Positions 23,782 through 31,774 of a stretch of DNA of 64,000 nt are shown one piece after another. A program made the translations under genes and the position numbers. Every line of letters begins with the position of its first letter. Positions within the stretch are counted from its first letter, which is position 1. A model generated the notes under the pieces. It did no database searches and was not told where the DNA came from. It was given only the letters and a program-made list of their open reading frames with translations. The DNA is from Cyanobacteriota bacterium (lineage in GTDB: Bacteria > Acidobacteriota > Vicinamibacteria > Vicinamibacterales > UBA2999): contig JAIEMQ010000001.1 in the NCBI GenBank assembly GCA_019752015.1, positions 23,784 through 87,783 on the forward strand, written 5' to 3'.

Positions 23782-24966
23782 TTATCGCCCGAAGATGATC
23801 TTCTCGCGGTGGAGCAGTCCTGAGGCCGCCCTCAGGACTGCCACCGACAGCGTCACGTTAATCACCCCGACAATCACGAACACCACCGGGCTGATCGGCT
23901 TGTTGCCGAGCACGTCGGTGAGCAGTGTCTGCTGGCCGATCCACGGCACGTAATACATCCACGCCTTCGTCGACATGGTGTTCATCGTCGCCATCATGCC
24001 CGGCACTATCTGCGCCATCATCAGGAAGCTCAGATAGCTCTGCGCTTCCTTGAACGACTTCGCGAAGGTGGCGACGTACAACTGAATTGCGACGATCAGC
24101 GGGCAGAGCGGCAGCACCACCGACAGCGTGCGGAGCAGCTCCGGCGTGCCGAGGCGGAAGCGGATGCCGAGGTCCTGCAGCGGCAGTTGCTTGAACATGG
24201 CGAACAGGAGCGCGCCGGTGATCAACACGGTGAGCATTCCTGTCAGCGAACCAGCCAGCCACTTGCCTGCCGCGATCGCAATGCGCGGCGCAGGGTTGAC
24301 GAGCAGCGCTTCGAACGAGCCGCGCTCGCGCTCACCGGCGGTCGAATCCGTCGAGATCGCCATGGCGCCGGTGAACGCCGAGATCATCACGAACAACGGA
24401 ATGAAGCCGAGGATCTGCGCGGCCCGCTGCTGCGAGCTCGACACTTCAACGTCCTCGACCTGCACCGCGGTCGCGACCACGGGACTGATGCCGCGCGCGA
24501 TCAGGCGCAGGCTGCCGATCTCCGCGTTGTAGCGCTGCAAGACCGCTCTGACGCGCTGCACTTTCGGACGCGAGTTCTGGCTCGAGCTGTCGGCGACGAG
24601 ACGAATCATCGCCGGCTTCGACGCGGCGAAGTTCTTCGCGAAGTTCTCGGGGATGACGACGATGGCGTCTTCGCGGCGCGTGCGGACGGCGTCTTCCGGA
24701 TCCTTGGGGCCGTCGGTCACCGTAACGCCGGGCTGCTGCCGCAGCCAGTCGACGAACGCCGGCGCGTAGGCGGCGCCGACGACCGGGATGCTGACGTCCT
24801 CGACCGACCGCTGGCGGTTGGCCATGCTGTTGAACAGGAAGAAGATCAGGCCCGGCGCCAGCAGCGAGCTGACCAGCACGGTGATGATCGAGCGGCGATC
24901 GCGCGACCAGTCGCGCAGCTCCTTGCGGATGACGACCGCGATCTGGGTGGCTGGAGTCGATCTCAT
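23782..24966 (-). CDS. ABC-2 type transporter permease (NatB-like)
   Basis: 394 residues. A first membrane helix (TVLVSSLLAPGLIFFLF) is followed by a large extracytoplasmic domain of about 150 residues, then five hydrophobic segments (VLITGALLFAMFKQL, VVLPLCPLIVAIQLYVA, VVFVIVGVINVTLSVAVL). The motif GERERGSFEALLVNP is typical of NatB/DUF-type ABC-2 permeases. Its start overlaps the ATPase stop in ATGA. A perfect 11-bp inverted repeat (23815-23840) lies in its last codons. Confidence 0.9.
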   Translation of the reverse strand: MRSTPATQIAVVIRKELRDWSRDRRSIITVLVSSLLAPGLIFFLFNSMANRQRSVEDVSIPVVGAAYAPAFVDWLRQQPGVTVTDGPKDPEDAVRTRREDAIVVIPENFAKNFAASKPAMIRLVADSSSQNSRPKVQRVRAVLQRYNAEIGSLRLIARGISPVVATAVQVEDVEVSSSQQRAAQILGFIPLFVMISAFTGAMAISTDSTAGERERGSFEALLVNPAPRIAIAAGKWLAGSLTGMLTVLITGALLFAMFKQLPLQDLGIRFRLGTPELLRTLSVVLPLCPLIVAIQLYVATFAKSFKEAQSYLSFLMMAQIVPGMMATMNTMSTKAWMYYVPWIGQQTLLTDVLGNKPISPVVFVIVGVINVTLSVAVLRAASGLLHREKIIFGR

Positions 24967-25700
24967 GAAGGCGATCCCTCCGGCTCCAGGCCGCTGAGCG
25001 CGACGAATGCGTCCTCGAGATTCTGGTGTCCGGTCTGCCGCCGCAGGTCGTCGGGTGAACCAGAGCCCACGATCTTTCCTCGCGCGATGACCACCATCGT
25101 GTCGCAGAGCGCCGAAACTTCCTGCATCACGTGGCTGGAGAAGAGCACCGTGTGTCCTTCATCCTTCAATCGCCGGATGATTTCGCGCACCGCGCGCGTG
25201 CTCATCACGTCGAGGCCGTTGGTCGGCTCATCGAGCAGCACGTTCTTCGGATTGTGGACAATGGCGCGGGCCAGCGCCGTCTTGGTCCGCTCACCGTGCG
25301 AGAAACCGGCGACGCGGCGATCGGCGATCTCCTTCATGTCGAGCATCGTCAGCAGGTGATCGGTGCGGCTGCGCAGATCGGCGCCGGTCACACCTTGCAG
25401 CTCGCCGAAATATTCGATGTGTTCGCGTGCCGTGAGTCGTGGATAGAGACCGGACTGATCGGGCAGCACGCCTAGCGCGAAACGCGCGCCCTGGGGATCC
25501 GCGACCGCATCGATGCCGTCGACGAGAATCTGTCCCTCGTCCGGCCGCATCAGCGTGTAGAGCATCCGCAGCGTCGTAGTCTTGCCGGCGCCGTTCGGGC
25601 CGAGCAATCCCGTAACCTGGCCGTCATCGGCGCTGAAGCTGACGCCGTCGACCGCGCGCACGTCGCCAAAGCGTTTGTGAAGGTTGTCGATGCGGATCAT
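24963..25700 (-). CDS. ABC transporter ATPase (NatA-like)
   Basis: 245 residues from ATG 25700; the open frame reaches 26066 but only as a shadow of the S33 gene. Walker A is GPNGAGKTT, the signature is FSHGERTK (the NatA variant of LSGGQ), Walker B is NVLLDEPTNGLD, and the switch His is in SSHVMQEV. It pairs with the NatB-like permease. The substrate could be Na+, drugs or others. The ATG overlaps the S33 peptidase stop by 4 bp, so all three genes form one operon. Confidence 0.92.
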   Translation of the reverse strand: MIRIDNLHKRFGDVRAVDGVSFSADDGQVTGLLGPNGAGKTTTLRMLYTLMRPDEGQILVDGIDAVADPQGARFALGVLPDQSGLYPRLTAREHIEYFGELQGVTGADLRSRTDHLLTMLDMKEIADRRVAGFSHGERTKTALARAIVHNPKNVLLDEPTNGLDVMSTRAVREIIRRLKDEGHTVLFSSHVMQEVSALCDTMVVIARGKIVGSGSPDDLRRQTGHQNLEDAFVALSGLEPEGSPS

Positions 25701-27208
25701 GGGCGAGCCTGTCTCGCCGCCGACGGCGAAGGCGGACCCCCCGTTCGATTCGGGTCCGGACCGGCGGGTGAGAGGAAGAATGCCGGCCGCTTGACGCGCG
25801 CGACGCACGACGTGTCGAGGTCGGCGGGCGATCCTTCGTCGATGAACTCGCGCATGATGCGCTGGCCGCAGCCGGTGCCGCCCGCGGTGTGGCCGGTGCC
25901 GCCGATCACGACGTGCTTCGAGTTCGACAGCGTCCTGGCGACCTGTTCGCCCCACGCCGGCGGCGTGACCGGATCGACTTCGCCCGACAGCACCAGCGTC
26001 GGGATCGCGGAGGTGACGGGTTCGTAGAACGAGTCGTCGACCTTGCCGCGCGGCCAGAATGCGCACGCCTGCTGCTGGATCGACATCACGTACTTGCCGA
26101 ACAGCGTCGACTCCGATCCTTTCAGCAAGTCATCGGGCGTATTGTTCGGCGCGTCCTCGGCGCAGATCACCGAGAGCTGCATGCCGATCGCCATGTTGGG
26201 TTCGTCACCGCCGCCGCCGAGCGCCGCCAGCGCCAGCATGCTTTGAAAATCGTTCTTCTCCGCGGCGGCGACGATTGCCGGCACCAGCGTGGTCATCAGC
26301 GGCTGATAGAGCGCCGTGACGATCACGTTGGCGAGCACGCGCGCGTCGATCCTGATGTCGGCGGTCTCGCCGGTGCGCGGATGCGTCACCTTGACGGTCG
26401 GCGGGTTTTTCTCGAGTCGATCGACGAGCGCGCGCATGCGCTCGAGCAGGTTCGGATACGCCTTGTTGCAGCCGTCGTCTTCGGCGCAGTCCCTGGCGAG
26501 CAGCTCGAACGCGCGCTGCGTATCGCGCGGGAAGTAGAGCGGTAGCCGCATGTCGGGCGGCGCCACGCCGTCGAGGATGGCGGTGCGGATGCGATCGCCG
26601 TGCTGCCGCATATACACGAGCGCGGCGCGCGTGCCGTACGAGCCGCCGTAGACGTTGATCTTGTCGTAACCGAGGAACGCGCGCACGTCGTCCAGATCGT
26701 CCATCGCAATCGGCGTCGTGTAGAGCGTCAGGTCGGCATCGTACTTCGCCTGGCAGAGCTTGAGTTTCTCGAGCGCCGACTCGTTGCTTTCCATGATCGA
26801 CTGCAGCGAGTCGTCGCCGTCGTTGAGGCAGTTGAGCGGGTTCGACTTGCCGGTGCCGCGCTGATCGACGAGCACGATGTCGCGATCGCTCTGGACACGC
26901 TGGAAGACCGTGCGCACGACCTTGGCCAGCGCCGCGGCGCCCTGTCCGGGTCCGCCGGCGAGGAAGAAGAGGGGATCCGCCTTCGCATCGGACCGCAGCG
27001 CCGGCAGGACGACGATGTTGAGATCGATTTGCCGCCCTTGTTTCGTGGCGCGGTTTTCGAAGACCTTCAGCGACCCGCAATAGGCATCAACCGGCGTGTC
27101 GTACCCGCTGCACGGCTTGAGCTTGTCGAGCGCCGAGACCGCCTGGGTCTGGCTGCAGCCGCTGATGATGAAAATGGCAAGAACTGCGACGAACGCCCGT
27201 CCCCACAT
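25697..27208 (-). CDS. S33-family tripeptidyl aminopeptidase-like lipoprotein
   Basis: 503 residues from ATG 27208. A lipobox (FIISGC) anchors it to the membrane. The alpha/beta hydrolase core has FFLAGGPGQG as oxyanion region, VLVDQRGTGKS, nucleophile Ser in YGGSYGTRAAL, and the C-terminal TAP-like block LVLSGEVDPVTPP with the catalytic Asp and a His in GGTGHTAGG. It heads the natAB-like operon. The last ten or so codons (PSPSAARQARP) consist of the repeat at 25704-25738. Confidence 0.88.
   Translation of the reverse strand: MWGRAFVAVLAIFIISGCSQTQAVSALDKLKPCSGYDTPVDAYCGSLKVFENRATKQGRQIDLNIVVLPALRSDAKADPLFFLAGGPGQGAAALAKVVRTVFQRVQSDRDIVLVDQRGTGKSNPLNCLNDGDDSLQSIMESNESALEKLKLCQAKYDADLTLYTTPIAMDDLDDVRAFLGYDKINVYGGSYGTRAALVYMRQHGDRIRTAILDGVAPPDMRLPLYFPRDTQRAFELLARDCAEDDGCNKAYPNLLERMRALVDRLEKNPPTVKVTHPRTGETADIRIDARVLANVIVTALYQPLMTTLVPAIVAAAEKNDFQSMLALAALGGGGDEPNMAIGMQLSVICAEDAPNNTPDDLLKGSESTLFGKYVMSIQQQACAFWPRGKVDDSFYEPVTSAIPTLVLSGEVDPVTPPAWGEQVARTLSNSKHVVIGGTGHTAGGTGCGQRIMREFIDEGSPADLDTSCVARVKRPAFFLSPAGPDPNRTGGPPSPSAARQARP
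25704..25738. repeat. Repeat related to the 8525/34217 family, at the end of the S33 gene
   Basis: GCCTGTCTCGCCG-CCGACGGCG-AAGGCGGA shares the outer words GCCTGYCTCGCCG and AGGCGG with the copies at 8525 and 34217. It is coding DNA for the C-terminal tail here. Confidence 0.55.
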
Positions 27209-27231
27209 CGCAGAAGATTCTACCCGAGGGG

Positions 27232-27300
27232 CATGGTTGGTGCTTCGCACCAACCATGCCTGTGTGGCACACAGGCGCGGTTGGTGCGAAGCACCAACGA
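27232..27300. repeat. Cluster of three hairpins (GTTGGTGC family)
   Basis: Hairpin 1, 27232-27262: perfect 14-bp arms GGCATGGTTGGTGC with loop TTC. Hairpin 2, 27261-27277: CCTGTGTG-G-CACACAGG. Hairpin 3, 27282-27300: GTTGGTGC-GAA-GCACCAAC, an inverted copy of hairpin 1. They fill the space between the PD40 and S33 genes, both on the minus strand. Confidence 0.85.
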
Positions 27301-27304
27301 TGCC

Positions 27305-28243
27305 TCACGGTTTCCAGTCGGGGAGGCGGTCGTTGCCGGGGCCGGACGTGAGCTTCTGCAGCGGGCGGGAGCCGTCGGCGGGGACGATGGCGAGGTCCCA
27401 GTCTTCGCCGTCGTGGTGCTGAGGGCTCACCGAGAGCGCGATCAGCGTGCCGTCTTTCGAGAAGTCGGGGTAGTAGGACCACAGCTTCGGATCCGCGGCA
27501 ATCTCGCGCGCGGCGCCACCGTTGGCGTTGCGGATCTGAATTGTCGACGGCTCCTTCGCGAGCAGGACATTGGCGATCGATCGGCCGTCCGGCGACCAGC
27601 TCGGCCAGCAGGCGCCGCCGCTGTTGTCGAGCGCGCGCGTCTTGCCGGTCGCGAGGTCGAGGACGTGCACCTGGAACTCCCAGAATTGCAGACGCTGCAG
27701 CGTCTGCGCCGCGAACGCCACCAACTTTCCGTCGGGCGAGACGTTCGGCATGATCGCGCGGCCGACGAAGTGATGCGTGAGCCGATCGACCTTCTTGTCT
27801 TTCAACCACACGCGATACAGATCGCTGCGGCTGTCGCGCTCCGAGCTGAAGATCAGGCTCTGCATGTCCGGCATCCAGATCGGATCGAAATCGTTGGCCG
27901 GATGATCGGTGATGCGCGTGACGTTGGTGCCGTCCGCATCCATCACGTAGAGGTCGAAGTTGCCGCCGCGCGACGAGACGAATGCAATGCGCCTGCCGTC
28001 CGGCGACCACTTCGGATGCTGATCGTGATGATTGCGGCCCGAGGTGAGCTGCGAGACCCGGCCCGTGGCGAGATCGATAGTAAAGATGTGATTGCGGGCC
28101 GAAGGGTTTTCCGGGCCGGCCCGGTCTGACATAAAGGCAATGACGCCTGAGAGGCCGGCCGGAAAGGGCGTCACCGCGGAGGGCACCGAGGGCGCCTGGG
28201 CGCTCGCGCCCGCGGCTAACAACAGTACGAACAGCGCTCGCAT
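27305..28243 (-). CDS. Secreted PD40 (TolB-like) beta-propeller protein
   Basis: 312 residues with a signal peptide (MRALFVLLLAAGASA). Several PD40 blades are visible: HPKWSPDGRRIAFVSSRG, NFDLYVMDADGTNVTRIT, FDPIWMPDMQSLIFSS, and further ones ending in NDRLPDWKP. Such proteins act as periplasmic binding scaffolds. A short, frameshifted paralogue lies at 29394-29764. Confidence 0.88.
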   Translation of the reverse strand: MRALFVLLLAAGASAQAPSVPSAVTPFPAGLSGVIAFMSDRAGPENPSARNHIFTIDLATGRVSQLTSGRNHHDQHPKWSPDGRRIAFVSSRGGNFDLYVMDADGTNVTRITDHPANDFDPIWMPDMQSLIFSSERDSRSDLYRVWLKDKKVDRLTHHFVGRAIMPNVSPDGKLVAFAAQTLQRLQFWEFQVHVLDLATGKTRALDNSGGACWPSWSPDGRSIANVLLAKEPSTIQIRNANGGAAREIAADPKLWSYYPDFSKDGTLIALSVSPQHHDGEDWDLAIVPADGSRPLQKLTSGPGNDRLPDWKP

Positions 28244-28261
28244 GCTTCAACGATAACGGAA

Positions 28262-28281
28262 ACACGGAGTGTTCTCCGTGT
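28262..28281 (-). terminator. Hairpin ACACGGAG-TGTT-CTCCGTGT
   Basis: Eight-base perfect arms with a four-base loop, in the 60 bp between the end of the DoxX gene and the start of the PD40 gene, both on the minus strand. It may end the DoxX transcript. Confidence 0.5.
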
Positions 28282-28303
28282 CTCCGTACTGCTCCGTGAC
28301 TCG

Positions 28304-28801
28304 TTAGGCGTGAGCCTGCTGGGGCGCACGCCGGATGGCGAGGTTCGCGAATCCACCGATCACGCCCAGCGCGAGCGCCACCCAGACGACTTCCGCCGGC
28401 CACGACAGGCCGAGCAGCGCGTCGAGCGAATAGGCGCCGTTGCCGATCAGCGCGATCGCCGCGGCGCCGGCGCTATAGAGCAGCGGCACTTCGATGCCGC
28501 CGTTCTGCGCGAACAGCCCGTGCTGCCAGTGCACCGTCGCCATCGCGACGATCATGATCGCGATGATCATCGCCGGGCCGAGCGGGCCCAGCAGTCCGAG
28601 CGCCACGAGCAGGCCGCCGACCAGCTCCGAGGCGCCCGCCGCCATCGCGAAGAACCGTCCCGGGCGGAAGCCCAGCGTCTCGAAGAACCCGCCGGTGCCG
28701 GCCAGCCCGTGGCCGCCAAACCAGCCGAGCAGCTTCTGCGAGCCGTGCGCGGCCATGACCAGTCCAAACACCACCCTGACCAACAGCAATCCAGCGTCCA
28801 T
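28304..28801 (-). CDS. DoxX family membrane protein
   Basis: 165 residues from ATG 28801, with GGGAG upstream (the frame opens at 28828). Four hydrophobic segments and the DoxX signature are present: LVRVVFGLVMAAHGSQKL at the N-terminus, FFAMAAGASELVGGLLVALG, and ALIGNGAYSLDALLG. DoxX proteins are linked to redox or thiol stress. It is divergent from an HxlR regulator across a 108-bp AT-rich promoter region with two dyads, a common regulator/target layout. Confidence 0.9.
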   Translation of the reverse strand: MDAGLLLVRVVFGLVMAAHGSQKLLGWFGGHGLAGTGGFFETLGFRPGRFFAMAAGASELVGGLLVALGLLGPLGPAMIIAIMIVAMATVHWQHGLFAQNGGIEVPLLYSAGAAAIALIGNGAYSLDALLGLSWPAEVVWVALALGVIGGFANLAIRRAPQQAHA

Positions 28802-28837
28802 GACTCCCTCTTTCCTTGTCCGACTCAATACTTATCA

Positions 28838-28872
28838 ACTATACAAACTATAGTGACTAATTGTCAATTAGT
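28838..28872. promoter_or_regulatory. Two adjacent 17-bp dyads between doxX and hxlR genes
   Basis: ACTATA-CAAAC-TATAGT (28838-28854) and ACTAATTG-T-CAATTAGT (28856-28872) are perfect dyads spaced 18 bp centre to centre. They lie in the only strongly AT-rich stretch of the region and are the probable HxlR operators controlling both divergent promoters. Confidence 0.65.
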
Positions 28873-28909
28873 AACTGAGATGCCGTGCTATCCTGAAGGT
28901 GTCGCCGCC

Positions 28910-29338
28910 ATGGCCACCAGAGATACCGCCAGAAAAGACACTGCCAGAAAAGACACTGCCAGAAAAGACACTGCCAGAAGCGTGCCGCAGCTCTGTACGC
29001 GGTTCCACTACGCCAGCGAGCTGATCGGTCGGCGCTGGAACGGGGCGATCATCTTCATGCTGCTAAAGCAGACCTGCCGGTTTGCCTGGCTGCGCGACAA
29101 CATTCCCGGCATCACCGACCGGATGCTGAGCGAGCGGCTGCAGGAGCTCGAAGGCGAAGGCGTCATCGAGCGGGTGGTGATTCCGGAGACGCCGATTCGT
29201 GTCGAATACTCGCTGACCAGGAAGGGCCGGGCGCTCGCCGAAGCGGTCGGCGCGATCGCCGAGTGGGCGGAGCGCTACATTCCGATATCGGCGAAACCCG
29301 GCAAGCCGGCGCAGCCGCGCCGCCGCGCGAGTCGCTGA
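28910..29338 (+). CDS. HxlR-family winged-helix regulator with repeat-encoded N-terminus
   Basis: 142 residues from ATG 28910 (AAGGTG upstream; ATG 28880 is possible). The HxlR domain starts near residue 27: YASELIGRRWNGAIIFMLL, FAWLRDNIPGITDRMLSERL, VEYSLTRKGRALAEAV. Upstream are about four DTARK repeats encoded by a 15-bp tandem repeat. The tail PGKPAQPRRRAS is basic. Members sense quinones or aldehydes and often control DoxX genes; the divergent doxX is the likely target. Confidence 0.9.
   Translation: MATRDTARKDTARKDTARKDTARSVPQLCTRFHYASELIGRRWNGAIIFMLLKQTCRFAWLRDNIPGITDRMLSERLQELEGEGVIERVVIPETPIRVEYSLTRKGRALAEAVGAIAEWAERYIPISAKPGKPAQPRRRASR
28921..28980. repeat. 15-bp in-frame tandem repeat in the HxlR gene
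   Basis: About 3.5 near-identical copies of GACACTGCCAGAAAA. The unit length is a multiple of three, so copy-number change keeps the frame and only changes the number of DTARK motifs. It is AT-richer than the gene body. Confidence 0.85.
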
Positions 29339-29393
29339 TCGCGGCGGCGTTTGTTACTATCGAACGTCAAGGCCATTGATTGCGATTCGCACC

Positions 29394-29764
29394 ATGGCGG
29401 CGTTAGCTCTGCTGTCGGTGATCGCCACAGCCGCTGCGCGCAGCCTGCGCCGATGTCGCCGTTTCCGCGCGATCTGACGGGCACGCTCGCATTTCAGTCG
29501 GATGCGCGCAGCCCGCTGAACCCGAACGGCAGCATCAAGCTCTCCACGATCGATCTCTCGTCGGGACGCGTCTCGTCGCTGAACCTCGCCGGCGACTGGA
29601 ACGACGAGCAGCCGCGATGGTCGCCGCATGGGCAGCGCATCGCCTTCAAGTCTTCGCGCAGCGGCAGTTACAACCTGTATGTGATGAACGCGGACGGCAC
29701 CGACGTCCGTCGCCTCACCGATCACGCCGGCAACGACCGACTGCCTGACTGGAAGCCTAGATAA
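29394..29764 (+). pseudogene. Short PD40 propeller paralogue with a 2-bp frameshift
   Basis: ATG 29394 begins a signal peptide (MAALALLSVIATAAA), but the propeller part (QPAPMSPFPRDLTGTLAFQS to the stop at 29764) is in another frame. Removing one GC from the run GCGCGC near 29434 joins the two as AAAQPAP, matching the layout of the 27305 product. Blades PRWSPHGQRIAFKSSRSG and [16 protein letters not shown] are intact. It holds only two blades, so it was short even before the shift. An assembly indel is an alternative. Confidence 0.65.
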
Positions 29765-29872
29765 AGGCAAAACGCAAAAGGCAAAAGGCAAAAGGCAAAA
29801 GGCAAAAGTAAGAAGGCAGAAAACGTTTTGCCTTATGCCTTTTGCCTTATGCCTTATGCCTTATAGAATCGA
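29763..29872. repeat. GGCAAAA tandem repeat and inverted GCCTTAT/GCCTTTT repeat
   Basis: About six copies of GGCAAAA with spacing 7 to 9 are followed, after about 20 bp, by five copies of TGCCTTAT/TGCCTTTT in inverse sense. Together they could fold into a long hairpin between the PD40 remnant and icd. Confidence 0.85.
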
Positions 29873-29891
29873 GGTTTCCAGGAGCCCAAGT

Positions 29892-31103
29892 TTGTCAAAG
29901 ATTAAGGTCAAGAATCCCGTTGTCGAGATGGACGGCGACGAGATGACGCGCATCATCTGGCACAAAATCCGTGAACAACTCATCCTTCCGTATCTCGACA
30001 TCGACCTGAAGTACTTCGATCTCGGCGTCGAGTCGCGCGACAAGACCGGCGATCAAATCACGATCGATTCGGCCAACGCGACCAGACAGTACGGCGTCGC
30101 CGTCAAGTGCGCGACCATCACTCCCGACGAAGCGCGCGTCAAGGAATTCAACCTGAAGCAGATGTGGAAGTCCCCGAACGGGACCATCCGCAACATCCTC
30201 GACGGCACGATCTTCCGCGAGCCGATCATCTGCAAGAACGTGCCCCGCCTGGTGCCGCACTGGGACAAGCCGGTCGTGGTCGCGCGTCACGGCTTCGGCG
30301 ATCAGTACCGCGCGCAGGATTTCACGTTTCCCGGCGCCGGCACGCTCACGATCAGCTGGACGCCCGAGGGCGGCGGCGAGGCGATCTCCCGCGAAGTGAT
30401 CAGGACCAAGGGCAGCGGCATTGCGATGGGCATGTTCAACCTCGATTCGTCGATCGAGGGCTTTGCGCGCGCCTGCTTCACCTACGCGCTCGGCCGCAAC
30501 TACCCGGTCTACCTGTCGTCGAAGAACACCATCCTCAAGATCTACGACGGCACCTTCAAGAACACGTTCCAGCGCGTCTACGACAACGAATTCAAGTCGC
30601 AGTTCGAGCCGAAGGGCCTGACCTACGAACATCGCCTGATTGACGACATGGTCGCGTCGAACCTGAAGTGGAACGGCGGCTACCTGTGGGCGTGCAAGAA
30701 CTACGACGGCGACGTGCAGTCGGACACGGTGGCGCAGGGCTACGGTTCGCTCGGCCTGATGACGTCAGTGCTGATGTCGCCGGACGGCAAGTCCGTCGAA
30801 GCGGAAGCCGCGCACGGCACCGTGACGCGTCACTATCGCCTGCACCAGCAGGGCAAGCCGACGTCGACGAATCCGATCGCGTCGATCTACGCGTGGACGC
30901 GCGGCCTGCAGTATCGCGGCCGGTTCGACGGCACGCCCGATGTGATCGCGTTCGCCGAGAAGCTCGAGAAGGTGTGCGTGGATGTCGTCGAGTCCGGACG
31001 CATGACGAAGGATCTCGCGATCCTGATTCGTCCCGATCATCCGTACCTCACTACCGAGCAGTTCCTCGAGGCGATCAATACCGAGCTTCGTGCGCGAATG
31101 TAG
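29892..31103 (+). CDS. icd: NADP-dependent isocitrate dehydrogenase (eukaryote-like type)
   Basis: 403 residues from TTG 29892, which follows AGGAG by 8 bases; the frame extends to 29835 only through repeat DNA. The start [19 protein letters not shown] and blocks [38 protein letters not shown] and [14 protein letters not shown] are typical of homodimeric subfamily II enzymes. It converts isocitrate to 2-oxoglutarate and CO2 in the citric acid cycle. No other cycle genes are adjacent. Confidence 0.95.
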   Translation: MSKIKVKNPVVEMDGDEMTRIIWHKIREQLILPYLDIDLKYFDLGVESRDKTGDQITIDSANATRQYGVAVKCATITPDEARVKEFNLKQMWKSPNGTIRNILDGTIFREPIICKNVPRLVPHWDKPVVVARHGFGDQYRAQDFTFPGAGTLTISWTPEGGGEAISREVIRTKGSGIAMGMFNLDSSIEGFARACFTYALGRNYPVYLSSKNTILKIYDGTFKNTFQRVYDNEFKSQFEPKGLTYEHRLIDDMVASNLKWNGGYLWACKNYDGDVQSDTVAQGYGSLGLMTSVLMSPDGKSVEAEAAHGTVTRHYRLHQQGKPTSTNPIASIYAWTRGLQYRGRFDGTPDVIAFAEKLEKVCVDVVESGRMTKDLAILIRPDHPYLTTEQFLEAINTELRARM

Positions 31104-31126
31104 CTCGGCAGAGACAAACGATCCGG

Positions 31127-31672
31127 TCATCGCGAGAAACCAATCGCCCGCCGCTGCCGGAGCGGCGGCGCGATCAACTTCCGCAGGACGCCGAGGATTG
31201 TTTTCAGTTCCTCGTCGTGGTGTGTGACCTTGCGCTCAAGAGCGGTGAGCTTGATGGCCAGCTCGCGATGGGCCGACGACAGATCTCGCAAACGTAGAAA
31301 CGCGCGCACGACAAAGATGCTCATCTCGATCGCGCGCGTTGAGTTCAACACGGTTGCGGCCATGATGGCTCCATGTTCAGTGAAGACCCACGGACGTGTG
31401 CGCCTTCCTCCGTGAGCGCCACTTGAGATCACAAATTGTGATCTCAAGATTCGGCATTCACCTTCGCTCAGGTGGAACGCGAAGTCCTGTGGGAAGCGCC
31501 GTGCGTTGCGCTTGACCGCTTGATTGAGGCGCGCAGTTGAGACTCCGTAGAGTCTGGCGAGATCTTCATCGAGAACAACCTTGGCGCCACGAGTGAAGAC
31601 AATCCGTGGTGGAGTCGGCGTCGGCCGGATGGTGCGGAGTCCAGGCATGGCCGAGGCGAGTGCGAACAGCAT
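31127..31672 (-). CDS. ORF6N domain protein
   Basis: 181 residues (or 173 from the ATG at 31648; neither start has a clear RBS). The ORF6N domain covers about residues 20-110: IVFTRGAKVVLDEDLARLYG, ARLNQAVKRNARRFPQDFAF, WVFTEHGAIMAATVL. A coiled-coil-like C-terminus follows (HRELAIKLTALERKVTHHDEE). The family is common in phage and mobile elements as DNA-binding antirepressor-like proteins; chromosomal copies have unknown roles. It converges with icd. Confidence 0.88.
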   Translation of the reverse strand: MLFALASAMPGLRTIRPTPTPPRIVFTRGAKVVLDEDLARLYGVSTARLNQAVKRNARRFPQDFAFHLSEGECRILRSQFVISSGAHGGRRTRPWVFTEHGAIMAATVLNSTRAIEMSIFVVRAFLRLRDLSSAHRELAIKLTALERKVTHHDEELKTILGVLRKLIAPPLRQRRAIGFSR

Positions 31673-31774
31673 GCCGCGCGGATTTGCGCCAAAATTGGGG
31701 GGCGTCGCGCCGGCACCGGGTGCACTGTTGCGAAAAGTGCGTGCGCGGAGGCTCAGACCGATCGCAAAATTGAG

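Noticed and set aside
23815..23840. Perfect 11-bp inverted repeat as a terminator
   Set aside because: It is inside the coding end of the ABC permease and 35 bp before the more convincing terminator at 23759; it may be chance or a repeat copy.
24963..26066. Long N-terminal extension of the NatA-like ATPase
   Set aside because: The extra 122 codons are antisense-like shadow of the S33 gene; the ABC domain begins at ATG 25700, which overlaps the S33 stop by ATGA.
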